From: Pelodera strongyloides
Lineage: Eukaryota > Nematoda > Chromadorea > Rhabditida > Rhabditidae
Length of the DNA stretch: 64,000 nucleotides
Direction: 5' to 3'
NCBI GenBank assembly: GCA_036852015.1
Contig: JAANDG010000139.1
Span: forward strand, 217,013 to 281,012
Shown piece by piece: positions 1-11,175 of this stretch; position 1 is the stretch's first letter; the number at the start of each line of letters is the position of its first letter. A program made the position numbers and the translations under genes. The notes below the pieces were generated by a model. The model saw only the letters and a list, made by a program, of their open reading frames with translations, did no database searches and was not told the DNA's origin.

Positions 1-1593
1 TGTTTTGTGCTGAGGGGACTCGTCTAACTGAAGATACCGTACACTGTGCCCTTAACCTTACGATCTGTTCCTAAGATATTTGTTGTGTAGTAGATAATGT
101 TATTTTGAAAGTTTTTGTTATTTGAATACGATTAAGAATCAGTCGTTAGCGAACCGGTATTGTTTTTGGTTTTGTTAGCTAATATTTTCATTTTCTTTTA
201 CCTAAGGGAAAGACTGGATATTGTTTTGAATATGTTTAATTACATTTCAAATGAGTAATTATATTGTTAATTAATTATCTATATGAAATGTATTGTTAAC
301 TAATCATATGCTTTCCGGTTTGTTGATGCGTATCTCTATTGTATTACGTTGTTTTGATTGGTAGATACTGAACTTTGTCGTTAGACATTGAATGGCCCAC
401 TTAGCCCTGACCAGTGTATCGTGCATTTATTTGTAAAAGGTATTAGCGTCAGAAAATTTGCGCCTGGTACGCGCCACTGGTGCGCAGATAAATTTTTCCG
501 CGTTCTTCCCGCCCACCATACGCCCTCCTTTTTTGTGCGCCGCCACGAACATCTACAATTGGTTTACAATGTTTTGTTTTGTTAGATTTGAGTTGTGTTT
601 TCCGCTCGTCTTCGTTGTTGATTAGTGTAATCAAGTATTGTTGTTGTTATTGTTATTATGATCCTCAGTTTTAGTTTTTATTGGTGAAGAATTAAGGTCC
701 AGTGAAATTTCCGCTGAAAACTGTGTCTCGTTGCTTTCTGGTTTCTTTGACTGTACACTAATTACGAAAATGTATGTGAAGTATTGAGAGTAAAGTTGTT
801 CCACTTATTTTGTGTTTTTTGAGTTCACGCGTGCGCCGGAAGTGGACGAGTGGGCCATTTTTTCGCCGCGCACAGTTTTACGCTTAGGTGCGCGGCGTAA
901 CCGCGCGCAGAGTTTCGTTAGAGAGAAAGTGAAAAAAATGTACAGTCCCAAAAGTTGGTAATGATTTGTGGTAAGATTCTATGCGAATCGCTATAAAGGC
1001 TTACAATACTTGTCATATATTTTTTTTTGGTTCCTTTTCTGCCACAATTGTTTTTGGGATCCTGTTTTTATCGTTTTTCGTGCTAAGAGCGCCTGTGTTT
1101 CTTGAAACGGAGAGATATTTATATCTCTTAAAACTAGTGTTATGCAATAGATAAAACGGGATCTGGATTTTCAGGCTATCTTGCGTAATTGATTGCGGCT
1201 TTGTTCATTTTTGGGATTAATTGATTGAGGGATATCCGTTCGGCAGACTCATTTTGAATAAATTGGTATTGCTTTTTCGGTTCTGGTTGGTTCTGGTTCC
1301 TAACTTATAACCACTATTCATTACTGTGAGTGTCGGAGAACCCATCCTACTGTATTTGTATTGCTGTACTTTGACAGGTGGTACTGTACCTTACTATACT
1401 TTTGCTACTCCAGAGACGAAACGACTACCCTGAGAACAAACTAGTGTAGTTTCTTTTTACTTTTACTTGCCCATAGCTCATAGCTAGTCCCGCGGTATTC
1501 CTATTTTTGCGTGTATTGAATCATACTGGACTTGAATTTTTCACTGTAATTTGGTGAGGAAGAAACCACTGTTCACAATATTTCTTGAAAATA
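1..1593. other. Upstream non-coding stretch
   Basis: No convincing exon on either strand. The sequence is T-rich with short GC-rich patches (around 460-540 and 830-915). It lies directly upstream of the start codon at 1594, so it probably holds the promoter and 5' UTR of that gene, but I see no decisive TATA box or trans-splice acceptor. Confidence 0.5.
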
Positions 1594-4500
1594 ATGATAT
1601 TTCGCGCACTGTTATTATTATTACTTCATCTCATATGTATTGTAAATGGACAATCGTCAGCGAGCGATGTGCCGGGTAAGTAGTGGGTGGTTATTTTTAA
1701 TGCTATGTGGACTTTTTACGTTAAAGGTGTTCCTCAAAAAATGTAATTGTAAGATGCCTAGCTGAGTGCTGCTTACTTTGATGTACCTTACTTAGTAGAA
1801 GCGGTGGCATGCCCAGCGTAATTATCCTAATTGTGCGCAATCGCACTGCGTCACAGCTTATTTTTGAAGTGACACAACGTAATTGAGAAGTGACACACAC
1901 CGTAAATACGACGTGACATACCGTAATTGTAAAGTGACACAGCATAATTGCCAAGTGACACAATTTAATTGTGAAGTAAAGCATCGTAATTGTGAAGTGA
2001 CACAGTGTAATTGTGAAGTGACACAGCGTAATTGTAGAGTGACACAGCGTAATTTCCAAGTGGCACAACGTAATTGACACAACTTAAATATGAAGTGACA
2101 CAGCGTAATTGTCAAGTGACACAGCGTAATTGTCAAGTGACACAGCGTAATTGTCAAGTGACACATCATAATTGTAATTGCATAAAATTGCAGTAATTGG
2201 CGCCGAATTGGAGCCATTTAATGTGGCACTGGGTGAACTTGAAAAAGACACAAAAGAAGTGACAACGCTGAGTGAACAGTGCAAACGATTTGTCGATCAT
2301 TATAGGTTTGTTTGGAGCAATGTTTTTGAAACCTTTTAAACCTTTCACCGAGGAAAAAAAGGGATATCGGTTCTCGGTTCTATTTTGGCGCTACACTGGC
2401 TCCTATTTGGCACAATTTGTGAGCTGCTTCAGACTTTTCTTTGGCTCCGTCACCGGTAAAAGTGTAGTGTAGTACTGAAGTGAAGGTACACGCTTAAGTT
2501 CCATAAAAGTAGTGATGGTATTCCAGCCATATCGAAAAGGAAAGATCGCTAATAAAGTCGTAAATTGGAGTTACTGTATAATTGCAAGTACCGGATATAT
2601 TTTTAGATACTACTGTAAGAGAACGAGTATCGCCAGCTTCAACGAAGAGGTCCGGATTATATGCGAGAGATATAGGGCGTACTGTAGTGATCGAGTGTTT
2701 CCATCAATAAATCATGTGAGTTTTATCGCACGAATGATTTTCCCGGGATTCTGTGTCACGGAGTGTCACAGAGACGAATGTGTCACAAAGTTATTGTGAG
2801 AACTACGTGCTTATAGGGAGAAGCAGGCGACAGTTCGATACTTTATGTCCTACTAAAACACATAAAAACACTTTTAAAGCTATAAAACGGCCGGTTTTTG
2901 AAACTTAGGGTAGACAACTGCATTCCCGTATATTGTATGCAAATGAATGAAATTAGTCTAAAAATCGCGCAGTCATTTGCATACACTACGTGTGAATACA
3001 CTCAAAAACGGGCTGTTATACCGCTTTGAACTTGAACTCTTATTGCCAGATTCGTCGTTCGCTTGTCATGTGGAAGCAAGCCGGCATCCCAAAGGGAACT
3101 GTACAAACTATGGAGAAATGTTTTGGGCAATGCCAGTGAGGTTTTTGCATAGTTTAAGGAACATATATAAAAAAAAACCTTCATCGAATAAAGACAGCCC
3201 CGGGCGCAGGCATCCGCGCCCGCTGGGTAGGACTTTTACCTGGCGGTCTTCTAGCTAGCCTAGCAGGCCTGCTAGGATAAGTATTAGGTCTGGGATAGGC
3301 TACCTCGCAGATGCGGTTCTATTCCCTGCCAGTCCGTATGAATAACCTGAGCGTTCCTACTTTTACATGTAACGATTAATATTTTAAATATACCCATATT
3401 CATGGCTGACCATTTAAGTAAAACTCCCAATTTCAGGCAAACCGACCCAGTTTGTGTGAACGCGTGTGAATGTCTTAATATGCAATGGATTATGGATACG
3501 TCGTGTAATCCTGGGGTAAAAGCGCCCGCGGCACCCAACTGTCAGAGGTGCGTTAGTAATTACAAGGTGGCGGTGTGATAGCGGCGTACAGTACTTCAGT
3601 TGGCGCGCGTTTTGCACCCAACGCCAATTTTTTAAACGCAGTTTTCACGCCGGTTTCGCGACAACAATAATCATTGTAGGAGTACTGTAATCATTGTAAA
3701 AATTAGCGTTAGTATAACACATTATACACATTAAGAGTTTCATGGTGTTTGGTCCCTCGTCAGAGGGAGTGGGAAAAACGTTGCTAATGAAAAATATCTA
3801 GGCAATTAATCTAGAAAATCCCCTGCAGGGGGGGGGGGGTTGGACCCTCGCCCGTTTGTAATTTGTAACGGACATCATACAAACAAACAAACGTCAAAAA
3901 TTTAGTACTAATATTGTATCCTTGAGGTGGAATGCAAAGTGTCGTGGCATTTGGCGGCCACTTCCCGATTTCACCCCGGCAAAATATTCTGAAATGGCTC
4001 CGTATCCAATGGTACGCGGAATATTCTACGGATACGAACCGCTTGGTAAGCACTTTCAGTATTATTTCAATTTTAAAGCGGTGTAGTAGCCGGTTTTTGA
4101 AACACATGGATACTGCATTCCATTGACCATTGTACCTTTGAGTATGATGAGTATGATTTCTCATCATAATATACGGGGTCGTACTCACTGCGTAAAGTAT
4201 GTATGGGGTGCCTTATGGTTATATACATAGCTCTAGGTAACTTTAGGTAAAGGCACCATAGCTGAAGTTCTTATAGGCTATCCTAGGGTTTCTCTCTAGT
4301 AAATGTATGTAAGGGCATCCTAAGAGGTGAACTTATTATATAGGTGTATGATACCCTAGCTAGGGGGCTAGGGTTGGTCGCTAGGAATTAGGAAAAGTAA
4401 GACACTAGTGAAGTATGTATGTAATAATATATAATAATAATTTATTACGTAGACATAAAATTATGGAAAAAAATATTTATGTGTTGGCTACTTATAGGTT

Positions 4501-6129
4501 AGAGCCATGTAGGGGTTGCCCAATAGTAATTTCAAGCCAAATGTTTAATTAATACATTCCAGAAACGTATAAAACGTTCAATAAACCAAGAGATCATGGA
4601 GTATCGTTCTGGCGCGGTACCAATACCGTCCTCGTGGATTGGCCTGAAGGTAAGGTTTTTAAAATTTTTATTTCTTTATTTTTTTTATTTGGTACGTTCA
4701 CTGTATTCCCGTAAACTATTTATAATAATTTCTTTATATACATACGTCGAAACATACATAATAACATAATCAAAGGATAACCTTAGCCTAAGAGAAAGTG
4801 CTTCACAACATTCCTACTTACAAGGGTCCAATTACGTACAATAACTACATACAATGTAGACAGAAATTAGGTAATCTTCTTCTAAATCTAAAAAAAAAAC
4901 CTAATAATCTACACATAAACTTTTTTTGCTATGCTAAAACTAAAACTAATAAAACTCTAGGTAGTAAAAAAATGTAAAAACACGAATATTTATTTGAAAG
5001 GATTTTGTTAATTTTTGTTATTATCAATAGCCCGTATTCTCGGGTCGACGGAATGTTCCGTTTGGGAAATCCTTTGTATGCAAATTTCTCGACTATCTAG
5101 ACTAGCTGGAGGAAAAATTTGCATACGAATGAGCTCCCAAACGGAACATTCCCGTCGACCCGAGAATACGGGCTAATATTATTCTGAACTCAATAATAAC
5201 AGTAGTACGAGAAGTTATCGATTGCTCTATGTTTAATCCTAGAATAAATCAATTTAAAACTAAATCGATAAAATACACTTCAGGCAAGCTATCCAGTGCC
5301 ACCACCTATGAAGTACCATTTGCTGGGGTTAACGTCGCTGTGCCGACTTACAGTATTGGATTTCCGAGTATGCGGAAAGAACTTGGGAAATTTACTAAGG
5401 TACGGTAACTACTTTAGGAATACGCTCTTGTATTTTAAGGCTTCATATCGAAATAATTATGTGTAAAGCATTAATATGCACTCAATTAAATGTGTGAGCT
5501 GCTCGCGCCCTATTCGACAGATTGCAACGTCTAGGGAGCGGAGAAGAGAGAGCGAGAGAGATAGAGAGAGAAGAACGCAAACAGTTTGCGAGAAGATGGT
5601 GTGCACAAAGGGGCGCGCGAACAGTGTGCGAAAAGTGAGCGAGCAGTGTGCGACAAGTAAGACGCAGTGTGCGAGCAACGCCAGAAGTTCGTAAGCAGTG
5701 TGCGAGAACCTCATGTGCATGTGTGGCACCACGCGAGCTTTAAAGGGCCGCAGTCACAGTTCGTCTTTTTGCTTCGAATATATCTACTTGTATAACATTA
5801 TACTTTATACTTGACATGCGAATCTTAAAAGCGAAATACCGTCCGGTTTTTGAACCACATCGAGTACAACTTATGTCTTATGCAAATGAGCATAAATTAG
5901 AATAAAAAATCGAGCTAAATTCGAGCAAATTAGCATAAATACGTAAGAATTCGGTTGTTCACGATGCGTTTCCAAATTCCGGCTGTAATTTCGCTGGCAA
6001 GTTGAGACTCCACTAAAAAAATATATTGCTTTTGCTAACAAAATATATTGCTCATATATAACAAAATATTTTCAGCAAAACCCAGATCCTCTCAATCCTG
6101 GTACTGGACGACGTGCACGAAGATATTAA
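1594..6129 (+). CDS. Small secreted protein, four exons
   Basis: Proposed exons are 1594-1675, 4563-4649, 5284-5399 and 6076-6129, giving 112 residues. Exon phases agree at every junction (phase 1, 1, 0). Donors are GTAAGT, GTAAGG and GTACGG; acceptors are TTCCAG, CTTCAG and TTTCAG. Residues 1-19 (MIFRALLLLLLHLICIVNG) are a textbook signal peptide, so the product should be secreted. The mature part of about 90 residues has no cysteine and no family I recognise. The C-terminus reads NPGTGRRARRY, where Gly-Arg-Arg resembles a prohormone cleavage/amidation signal, so a peptide precursor is one possibility. The 2.9-kb first intron is packed with repeats. The start is chosen because it immediately precedes the hydrophobic core. 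Function is unknown; the gene structure is well supported by frame agreement alone. Confidence 0.82.
1865..2176. repeat. 21-bp tandem repeat (GTGACACAGCGTAATTGTxAA)
   Basis: About 14-15 head-to-tail copies of a roughly 21-bp unit of the form GTGACAC-AGCGTAATTGT-AA. Early copies are diverged, while the copies at about 2095-2165 are nearly identical. It sits in intron 1 of the secreted-protein gene. Because the period is a multiple of three, it gives spurious open frames on both strands. Confidence 0.9.
2875..3030. mobile_element. Palindromic MITE, family A
   Basis: Terminal inverted repeats: left end TTAAAGCTATAAAACGGCCG followed by GTTTTTGAAAC; right end reads as the reverse complement, CTCAAAAACGGG then TATACCGCTTTGAA. 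Both arms carry an octamer-like TATGCAAATGA / TTTGCATA. About 156 bp, non-coding. Family A recurs more than 20 times in this window. Confidence 0.8.
4563..4649 (+). CDS. Exon 2 of the small secreted protein gene
   Basis: 87 bp between acceptor TTCCAG and donor GTAAGG. Enters with one base carried from exon 1 (completing GAA, Glu) and leaves in phase 1. Encodes the stretch containing HGVSFWRGTNTVLVDWPE. Confidence 0.85.
5029..5174. mobile_element. Near-perfect hairpin MITE (AGCCCGTATTCTCGGG ends)
   Basis: The left arm begins AGCCCGTATTCTCGGGTCGA and the right arm is its reverse complement ending CGAGAATACGGGCT, with arms of about 60 bp around a short loop near 5095-5110. Subterminal ATGCAAAT appears in both arms. 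It lies in intron 2 of the secreted-protein gene, about 110 bp upstream of exon 3. Different ends from family A. Confidence 0.9.
5284..5399 (+). CDS. Exon 3 of the small secreted protein gene
   Basis: 116 bp between acceptor CACTTCAG and donor GTACGG, entering in phase 1 and leaving in phase 0. The open frame continues without a stop from exon 2 and into the last exon at 6076. Confidence 0.85.
5825..5994. mobile_element. Palindromic MITE, family A
   Basis: Left end TTAAAAGCGAAATACCGTCC then GGTTTTTGAA; right end GATGCGTTTCCAAATTCCGG then AATTTCGCT. Internal TATGCAAATGAGCATAAATT. Lies in the last intron of the secreted-protein gene. Confidence 0.8.
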
Positions 6130-6719
6130 TAACAATTGGGAATTGAAAAGAATACATTTCTATTTTCTGTCTCTATATAGTAAATATTTGTATTATTATA
6201 CTCAAGTTCGCCTAAAAACCACATCCACAGTGTTATTTTCTTCCTACATGGCTTGGCGCTAGGGTCGAAACATGGTATCATGTAAAGCTTTTATTATTTC
6301 ATTCGAGAAAGAGGTTTATTCTTTTATGCGAAAGCAAAACAAAAAATCGTGTATTCTTCGCGAATATGAAGTGACCACCAATAAAAGAACAAAAAGACAG
6401 AAATGTGAAATGTTGATCAAAAATAATTAAGCGAATCACATAAATGTACCACGAAAGCCCTTCCACGTAATACTATACAACATTTTTCTACGGGTAGCAA
6501 AATTTTTGTTAAAATAAGCTCACAAAACACCGAAGTTGTTGTATCATTGTGTAACTACATACTCATACACGGTTAGCCAGAAAATAATCGAATTAACAAA
6601 AGCATAGAATTAATTACATTAGTATATATTGAAGAATATATGGAAAAACTAGCGTATGGATAGACTCTACAGACAAACTTTGACTTTTGATATTTTTGCT
6701 CGCCCCTTCGTCACATAAA

Positions 6720-6873
6720 ATTCCGGTTCTTGAAACTTATTTTGGACACTGTATTCCCACGTAGTTTATGCTAATAACTGATACTGCGTAATTTTTTAGT
6801 CGCTGTACTTATATTCCTTTGCATCAAAATATGGGTACACATGTATCCAACATGTATCTTAAAACCGGAAGTT
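6720..6873. mobile_element. Degenerate family A MITE
   Basis: Left motif TTCCGGTTCTTGAAACTTAT; right motif ATGTATCTTAAAACCGGAAG. The outer TTAAAGCG ends are worn. Probably an old copy. Confidence 0.55.
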
Positions 6874-6910
6874 AAATCACTGCACAACAAATAAGAGTAC
6901 ACCGTCCAGA

Positions 6911-7177
6911 ATATGTTTCAAATATCGGATGGCATACCGCTTTAAACCAGGACATCACATACAAAATATGGGGTCTCAAAAAGCAGCATATGTTTCAAAT
7001 GCCGGATGTCATGCCATTTTAAACCAGGACATCACATAAAAATATAGGGGTCTCAAAAAGCAGCACAAGTTTCAAATACCGGATGTCATACCGCTGTAAA
7101 CCAGGACATCACATAAAAATATGGGTTTTTCAAAAAGCAGCACAAGTTTCAAATACCGGATGTCATACCGCTTTAAA
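6911..7177. repeat. 77-bp tandem repeat built from a MITE end
   Basis: Units start at 6911, 6988, 7065 and 7142, exactly 77 bp apart, giving about 3.4 copies. Each unit begins with the inverted-repeat end of family A (GTTTCAAATACCGGATGTCA then TACCGCTTTAAA) followed by an ACCAGGACATCACATA spacer. A transposon terminus has been tandemly amplified. Confidence 0.9.
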
Positions 7178-7579
7178 CCTCATTCGTCTGATAAGCATGT
7201 ATCAGAGTCAGAAGAGGAGTCCCTATTACCCATTTCCCATATCACTTCCTCGTCTTCGGTACAAACTTTAAAGTATATGGAGGTTTCGAACAGAAACAAT
7301 ACCATATAACGGTCCTTGCAAGTCAAGCATTCCAGCTCCCATTGGCTAAAAATAAAACATTAAAGCTTTCGTAGAGGTGTCTAGAGGTTAAAGTTATATA
7401 GCAGCCAATTTCTGACAAAGGGGCCGCTCCATACAAACTTGCTGCACCATCGTTGCGCATTGCGCAGGCAATATAAGGTAGGCGGCGACTTCGCCCTCTG
7501 TTCGGCAGGTTTTAGCTCAGTGTACTTGTGAAAACCTGGCGAAAATCTGGCGAGTACTGGGCGAGATCTGCTGCGAGAT

Positions 7580-9045
7580 CTAGGTGCAGAAACTATCTTT
7601 CCAAATAAAAACCCACAACAATTTGCATTTCTCTACGTCGTCGTAAAGTCGAATAACTGGGCAAAGCGGCGTCTTCTTATCAAAAGTTTTCATTGTGTTT
7701 CTCTGTATCATTTCGTCACCGTTCTTGTCGAATACAGAGCGTAATTCCGCAGCTTTGACACCCTGAAATAGGAAAATTAATTGTCGAAAGAACCATTTGG
7801 TGACTGGTTCGTGACTGGTTAGTGACCATTTGATGACCATCTGATGATCCGATGACGGTTTTCGATGAAACTTGGTCACCACATGGTCACGAAAAGGCGA
7901 CCAAGTGAGCTGGTCCACGAAAAACCGGTGAAATTTCACCAAATAGATTGACCCATTTCCTATGCAATAGCAAATTATTGACTAATATCCCGTCACTGTG
8001 GCCAGATTAAAGGTGCGCCGCGGGTGCCTCAACATAAAGTTGGCGCACATGTCGCACACCTGTGGCACACTTTCCGCACAACATAGGGGGCGGAGCCTCA
8101 TCAGGCACACTAATCTACAGTAATGAAAAAGTACCTTGAATAGGGTAATCAGCGTGTCATGCCACTGTTTGGTCGTTTCGATGCGATTTAGGAAATTATA
8201 CTCCCGCTCTATGAAATTGGCCTCTCCACGTTGCCATTTTGTAAGCAATTGGTTAATTGCACACAGAATTTCATCGTCCAAAAGAAGCTCATGAGCCTGA
8301 AAACATTGATCTTATGCCATAAATGGAAGGCGAAAAGTGGAAAAAGTAGTTCTCGGCCCACATGCATCAAATGCGCATCGACTTTGTATGAGCAAACGCA
8401 TTCACGTTTTTTGGGGCCATTGCATGACTTCTGCGTCGCGCAAATCTATGCAAGATTAATCAAGGTGCGGTCGCGTCGCGAACGACCGGCGCCCCGGTTC
8501 TCTGCGTGGCTCCAATTTTTTGTGGCTTGCTTCATTTTGGGTTTAGAAAAAGGGCGCGATTTCAATGTTACTTTGACGAAATGCTTATGCATCAGCATCG
8601 CAATGCGCCAATAACTTTCGGTGAGCCACTCGCACAACGTATGAGAATACAGTTTTCCAAAACATGTACGTTTCAAAAACCGGATGTTATACCGCTTTGA
8701 ACAAGTACTTACAGTGAAACTCCTGAACTCGAAGGTGTACAGCTGGTGGAGCTCTTCGTGTGAGAATCGCGGTTTTTCTTCACAAAAATGCACGGAAACT
8801 TCCAGTTCACTGTCCATTTCGGCCAGTTTTTCAAGAATAATCATCAACGTTTCCGCACTTATAAAGCCTAGGATAGGAAGGACTCGCTATTTGATGAGAT
8901 CATTTCGTGACCGTTTCGTGACCAGCTGGCGACCAAGGTTTGTCGGAAACCGTTATGAACTGGTCACCAAATGTTCACGAACCAATCACCAGAAAGCCGA
9001 AATATAAGCTGCCGTAAAAATCCATGCTAACTTCAACATTTCCAT
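7580..9045 (-). CDS. Probable small secreted protein, four exons, minus strand
   Basis: Read from high to low coordinates. Exon 1, 9045-8990, encodes MEMLKLAWIFTAAYISAF, a signal peptide, with donor GTGATT. Exon 2 starts near 8857 (or 8867) and ends at 8741 or 8713. Exon 3 is 8297-8135, with acceptor TTTTCAG and donor GTACTT. Exon 4 is 7762-7580, with acceptor ATTTCAG and stop TAG. Exons 3 and 4 join cleanly in phase 0. The exon 2/3 join keeps frame only if exon 2 ends at 8741 with donor GTACAC; the stronger donor at 8712 (GTAAGT) breaks frame, so a small exon may be missing. The model 9045-8990, 8857-8741, 8297-8135, 7762-7580 gives 172 residues. The protein is rich in charged helical sequence (for example LEKLAEMDSELEV) with a few cysteines. 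Family not recognised. Confidence 0.5.
7785..7955. repeat. Dispersed GGTCACC/GGTGACC repeat
   Basis: A mosaic of TTTGGTGAC, TGGTCACGA and CCACGAAAAACCGG words in both orientations. Related segments occur at about 8903-8993, 13565-13670, 14606-14745, 21740-21825, 27838-27990 and 55875-56012, so this is a family. It sits in the last intron of the minus-strand gene. Confidence 0.6.
8903..8993. repeat. Dispersed GGTCACC repeat copy
   Basis: Contains CGTGACCGTTTCGTGACC, TGGCGACCA and TGGTCACCAAATG. It forms most of intron 1 of the minus-strand gene and overlaps the proposed donor at 8989, which lowers confidence in that junction. Confidence 0.5.
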
Positions 9046-9265
9046 GGTAGGATAAAGCTAATCCGCCTTCTAATAGTTTACAATGTTTAGCTGTATTGCC
9101 TAGGTTAGTGGTGGGGCGTTACCCATACGTTTACAAGTAAAAAAGTAAGCTTACTATTATCGTACAGGAAAAACCGTGCTCTGTAGAAGGAAACTTCACG
9201 GAGACGCGCGCAGATATAGTGCGGTATGAGTGTGTAAGCCTGAACAATTACTTAATGAAAGTTTA

Positions 9266-9270
9266 ACACA

Positions 9271-9319
<49 letters not shown>

Positions 9320-9493
9320 ATACACACACGCACACACACATACACACACACAAACACACACACACTCACACACCCACATGCGCGCTAGGTTAGTGGTGGG
9401 GCGTTACCCATACGTTTACATACACAGGCACACAAAAGTACACACACGCGCACGCACACACACACACACACCACAAACACACACACACACTTA
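9266..9493. repeat. Compound (CA)n microsatellite
   Basis: Two CA-rich tracts, about 9266-9377 and 9427-9493, with CATACA interruptions, separated by a unique-looking 50-bp stretch GTTAGTGGTGGGGCGTTACC that also occurs just upstream at 9103. The duplicated flank suggests local duplication together with the repeat. Confidence 0.9.
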
Positions 9494-9958
9494 CTCTCGG
9501 ATGTAGCACGACGCCGCGAGCTTTTCGGTTCCGCACTAGAGCATCCGTAAACCAGGTTGTTGATAGACATCTTCCCCAACCTGACCTTACCTAAATCTCC
9601 GACGTTTGCCGCTAACAAAGTGGGGTAAGCACGTGCCAAGCCTCACTCAATTGGCACTAGAATAAAGACAATGAAACCAAAAGAGAAATGTAATATTGAT
9701 ATTGTAAATATTGCTTAAAATGAAAGAAGGTATGAAAGTTGTGTATGAAAAAGTCAAAAACTTTACAATTGATGTATAAGTGTGAATTTAATACCGTGAT
9801 ATCGCGGAACTCGCTTTGACCCCCTAGCTGCAGACGAGGATTTTACAGGGCAGGTGTTCTTCAAATACAAAACTACTTATCATGAGGATTTACGTCATTC
9901 AACGTGCCTTTTTATGGAATTCCCTGACTTTTAACTATCGCCAATGAGGGAAAAATGT

Positions 9959-10030
9959 CAATGGTGCTGGGTAGTCAAATGGCTAACGCGCCGCCTCCAA
10001 CGCACACAACCCCAGTTCGAGTTCAGCACG
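9959..10030 (+). pseudogene. tRNA-like sequence (degenerate)
   Basis: The D-arm-like GTAGTCAAATGGCTAACGCG is followed about 30 bp later by the T-arm-like AGTTCGAGTT. No acceptor-stem pairing can be drawn, so this is at best a tRNA-derived relic. Confidence 0.3.
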
Positions 10031-10215
10031 TGCTCAGTGAACACAGTACGCGTACAATACCACTTTAAAGCGAACAAAATGCCGTTTTTTAAACGTATGG
10101 TGGACAATAACATATGTTGGATGCAAATGAATACGATTTAGAACAAAACAACGCGCATTATTGCGTAGTGTTTTGCGTATGCATACTGTTCAAGGGAACA
10201 AATCTCGTGAACATG

Positions 10216-10294
10216 TTAGGCTTAGGCTTAGGCTTAGGCTTAGGCGTAGGCTTAGGCTTAGGCGTAGGCTTAGGCCTAAGCCAAGCCTAAGCCT
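10216..10294. repeat. Interstitial telomeric repeat, TTAGGC type
   Basis: Five uninterrupted TTAGGC units followed by units with G substitutions (TTAGGCGTAGGC), then a switch at about 10272 to the complementary strand sense (CCTAAGCC, AAGCCTAAGCC). TTAGGC is the nematode telomere repeat. The head-to-head arrangement looks like a small fold-back or a repaired break. Confidence 0.9.
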
Positions 10295-10472
10295 ATTCGG
10301 CTTTAATACTTACTCGGCATCCATTTTCCTCAAATTCACACACCAACTTCGAAGCTCTTCGTTTGTTGAGCGGAAAAAATTGATCGTGTATTATTCGAAA
10401 GTCTTCCGAAACTAATTGACAATATTCCACCGTACGACGATCCAACATTTGGAGTATCTTTCTCTAAAACGT

Positions 10473-10615
10473 TTTAAAGCGATATAACAGCTCGTTCCCA
10501 AAACTTACGCAGAACAATTAGTACATGCAAAGTTTCCATACTGTGGTATTTTTATCGCACATATTCAATTATCAAGATACTTTTCAAAAACCGGTTGGCA
10601 TACCGCTTTGAAGAA
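10473..10615. mobile_element. Palindromic MITE, family A
   Basis: Left end TTTTAAAGCGATATAACAGC; right end TTTTCAAAAACCGGTTGGCA then TACCGCTTTGAA. About 143 bp. Confidence 0.75.
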
Positions 10616-10673
10616 TGGTTTTCATTCAATGGAAGAAGCTAGTATAGCTCGTTCAACTTAATCTTTTAGACTG

Positions 10674-10820
10674 CTAGAAATAAAACACCTTTGGTACATG
10701 GGGAAGCTTCAATAATAATTTAAATATCGGTGTTTTCCTTGGTTTGCCCATTACTTTGTTGCGATAAACATTGATGAGCAAATCCTTTGGGTTCTTGACG
10801 GGCGGTACGCAGTTGTGGTG
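10674..10820 (-). CDS. Lone terminal exon, minus strand
   Basis: Begins after the acceptor ATTTTTACAG (10823) and runs 49 codons in phase 0 to a TAG at 10674. It encodes HHNCVPPVKNPKDLLINVYR and a basic tail ending PHVPKVFYF. The acceptor and unbroken frame make a real last exon plausible. I could not place its upstream exons with confidence: a possible phase-0 exon ends near 11761 (donor GTAAGT) but lacks a clear acceptor. Because it has its own stop it is not simply part of the 9045-7580 gene. Function unknown. Confidence 0.45.
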   Translation of the reverse strand, partial: HHNCVPPVKNPKDLLINVYRNKVMGKPRKTPIFKLLLKLPHVPKVFYF

Positions 10821-10840
10821 CTGTAAAAATATTATTAGAT

Positions 10841-11175
10841 TAAAGCGAAATACCGGCCGGTTTTTGAAACGCAACTGAACAGCCCGAACTCATCAGAATA
10901 CGCAGCAGAAATGTTCAGATGAATCTTTAAAATAAGCCTGTGTCAGAAGCTCAGGGGCGAGAATCAGGTTCTATATTATATGATCATGTACAGTACATGT
11001 TGTGTGCATGGCAATTGCACTTTTTTGAGTGGTCTGTCTCGAACCAAAAGTTTTCTTTTTTCTTTTCCGGAAAAGTAGGAAAATGTCCATCTCGCATGCG
11101 CACTAAGGTAAGCTGCATAAGAATGCTGATGTACTCGATGCTTTTCACACACCGGCCCGTATTTCGCTTTAAACG
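10841..11175. mobile_element. Long family A MITE
   Basis: Left end ATTAAAGCGAAATACCGGCC then GGTTTTTGAAACGCA; right end CACACACCGGCCCGTATTTC then GCTTTAAA. At 335 bp it is about twice the usual size, so it may contain an insertion. Confidence 0.65.

Noticed and set aside
1721..2284. Open frames on both strands over the 1.86-2.18 kb tandem repeat
   Set aside because: They arise from a 21-bp repeat (multiple of three) and are pure repeat translations.
6911..7177. CRISPR-like regular spacing
   Set aside because: Units are directly adjacent with no unique spacers, and the organism is a eukaryote; it is a tandem repeat.
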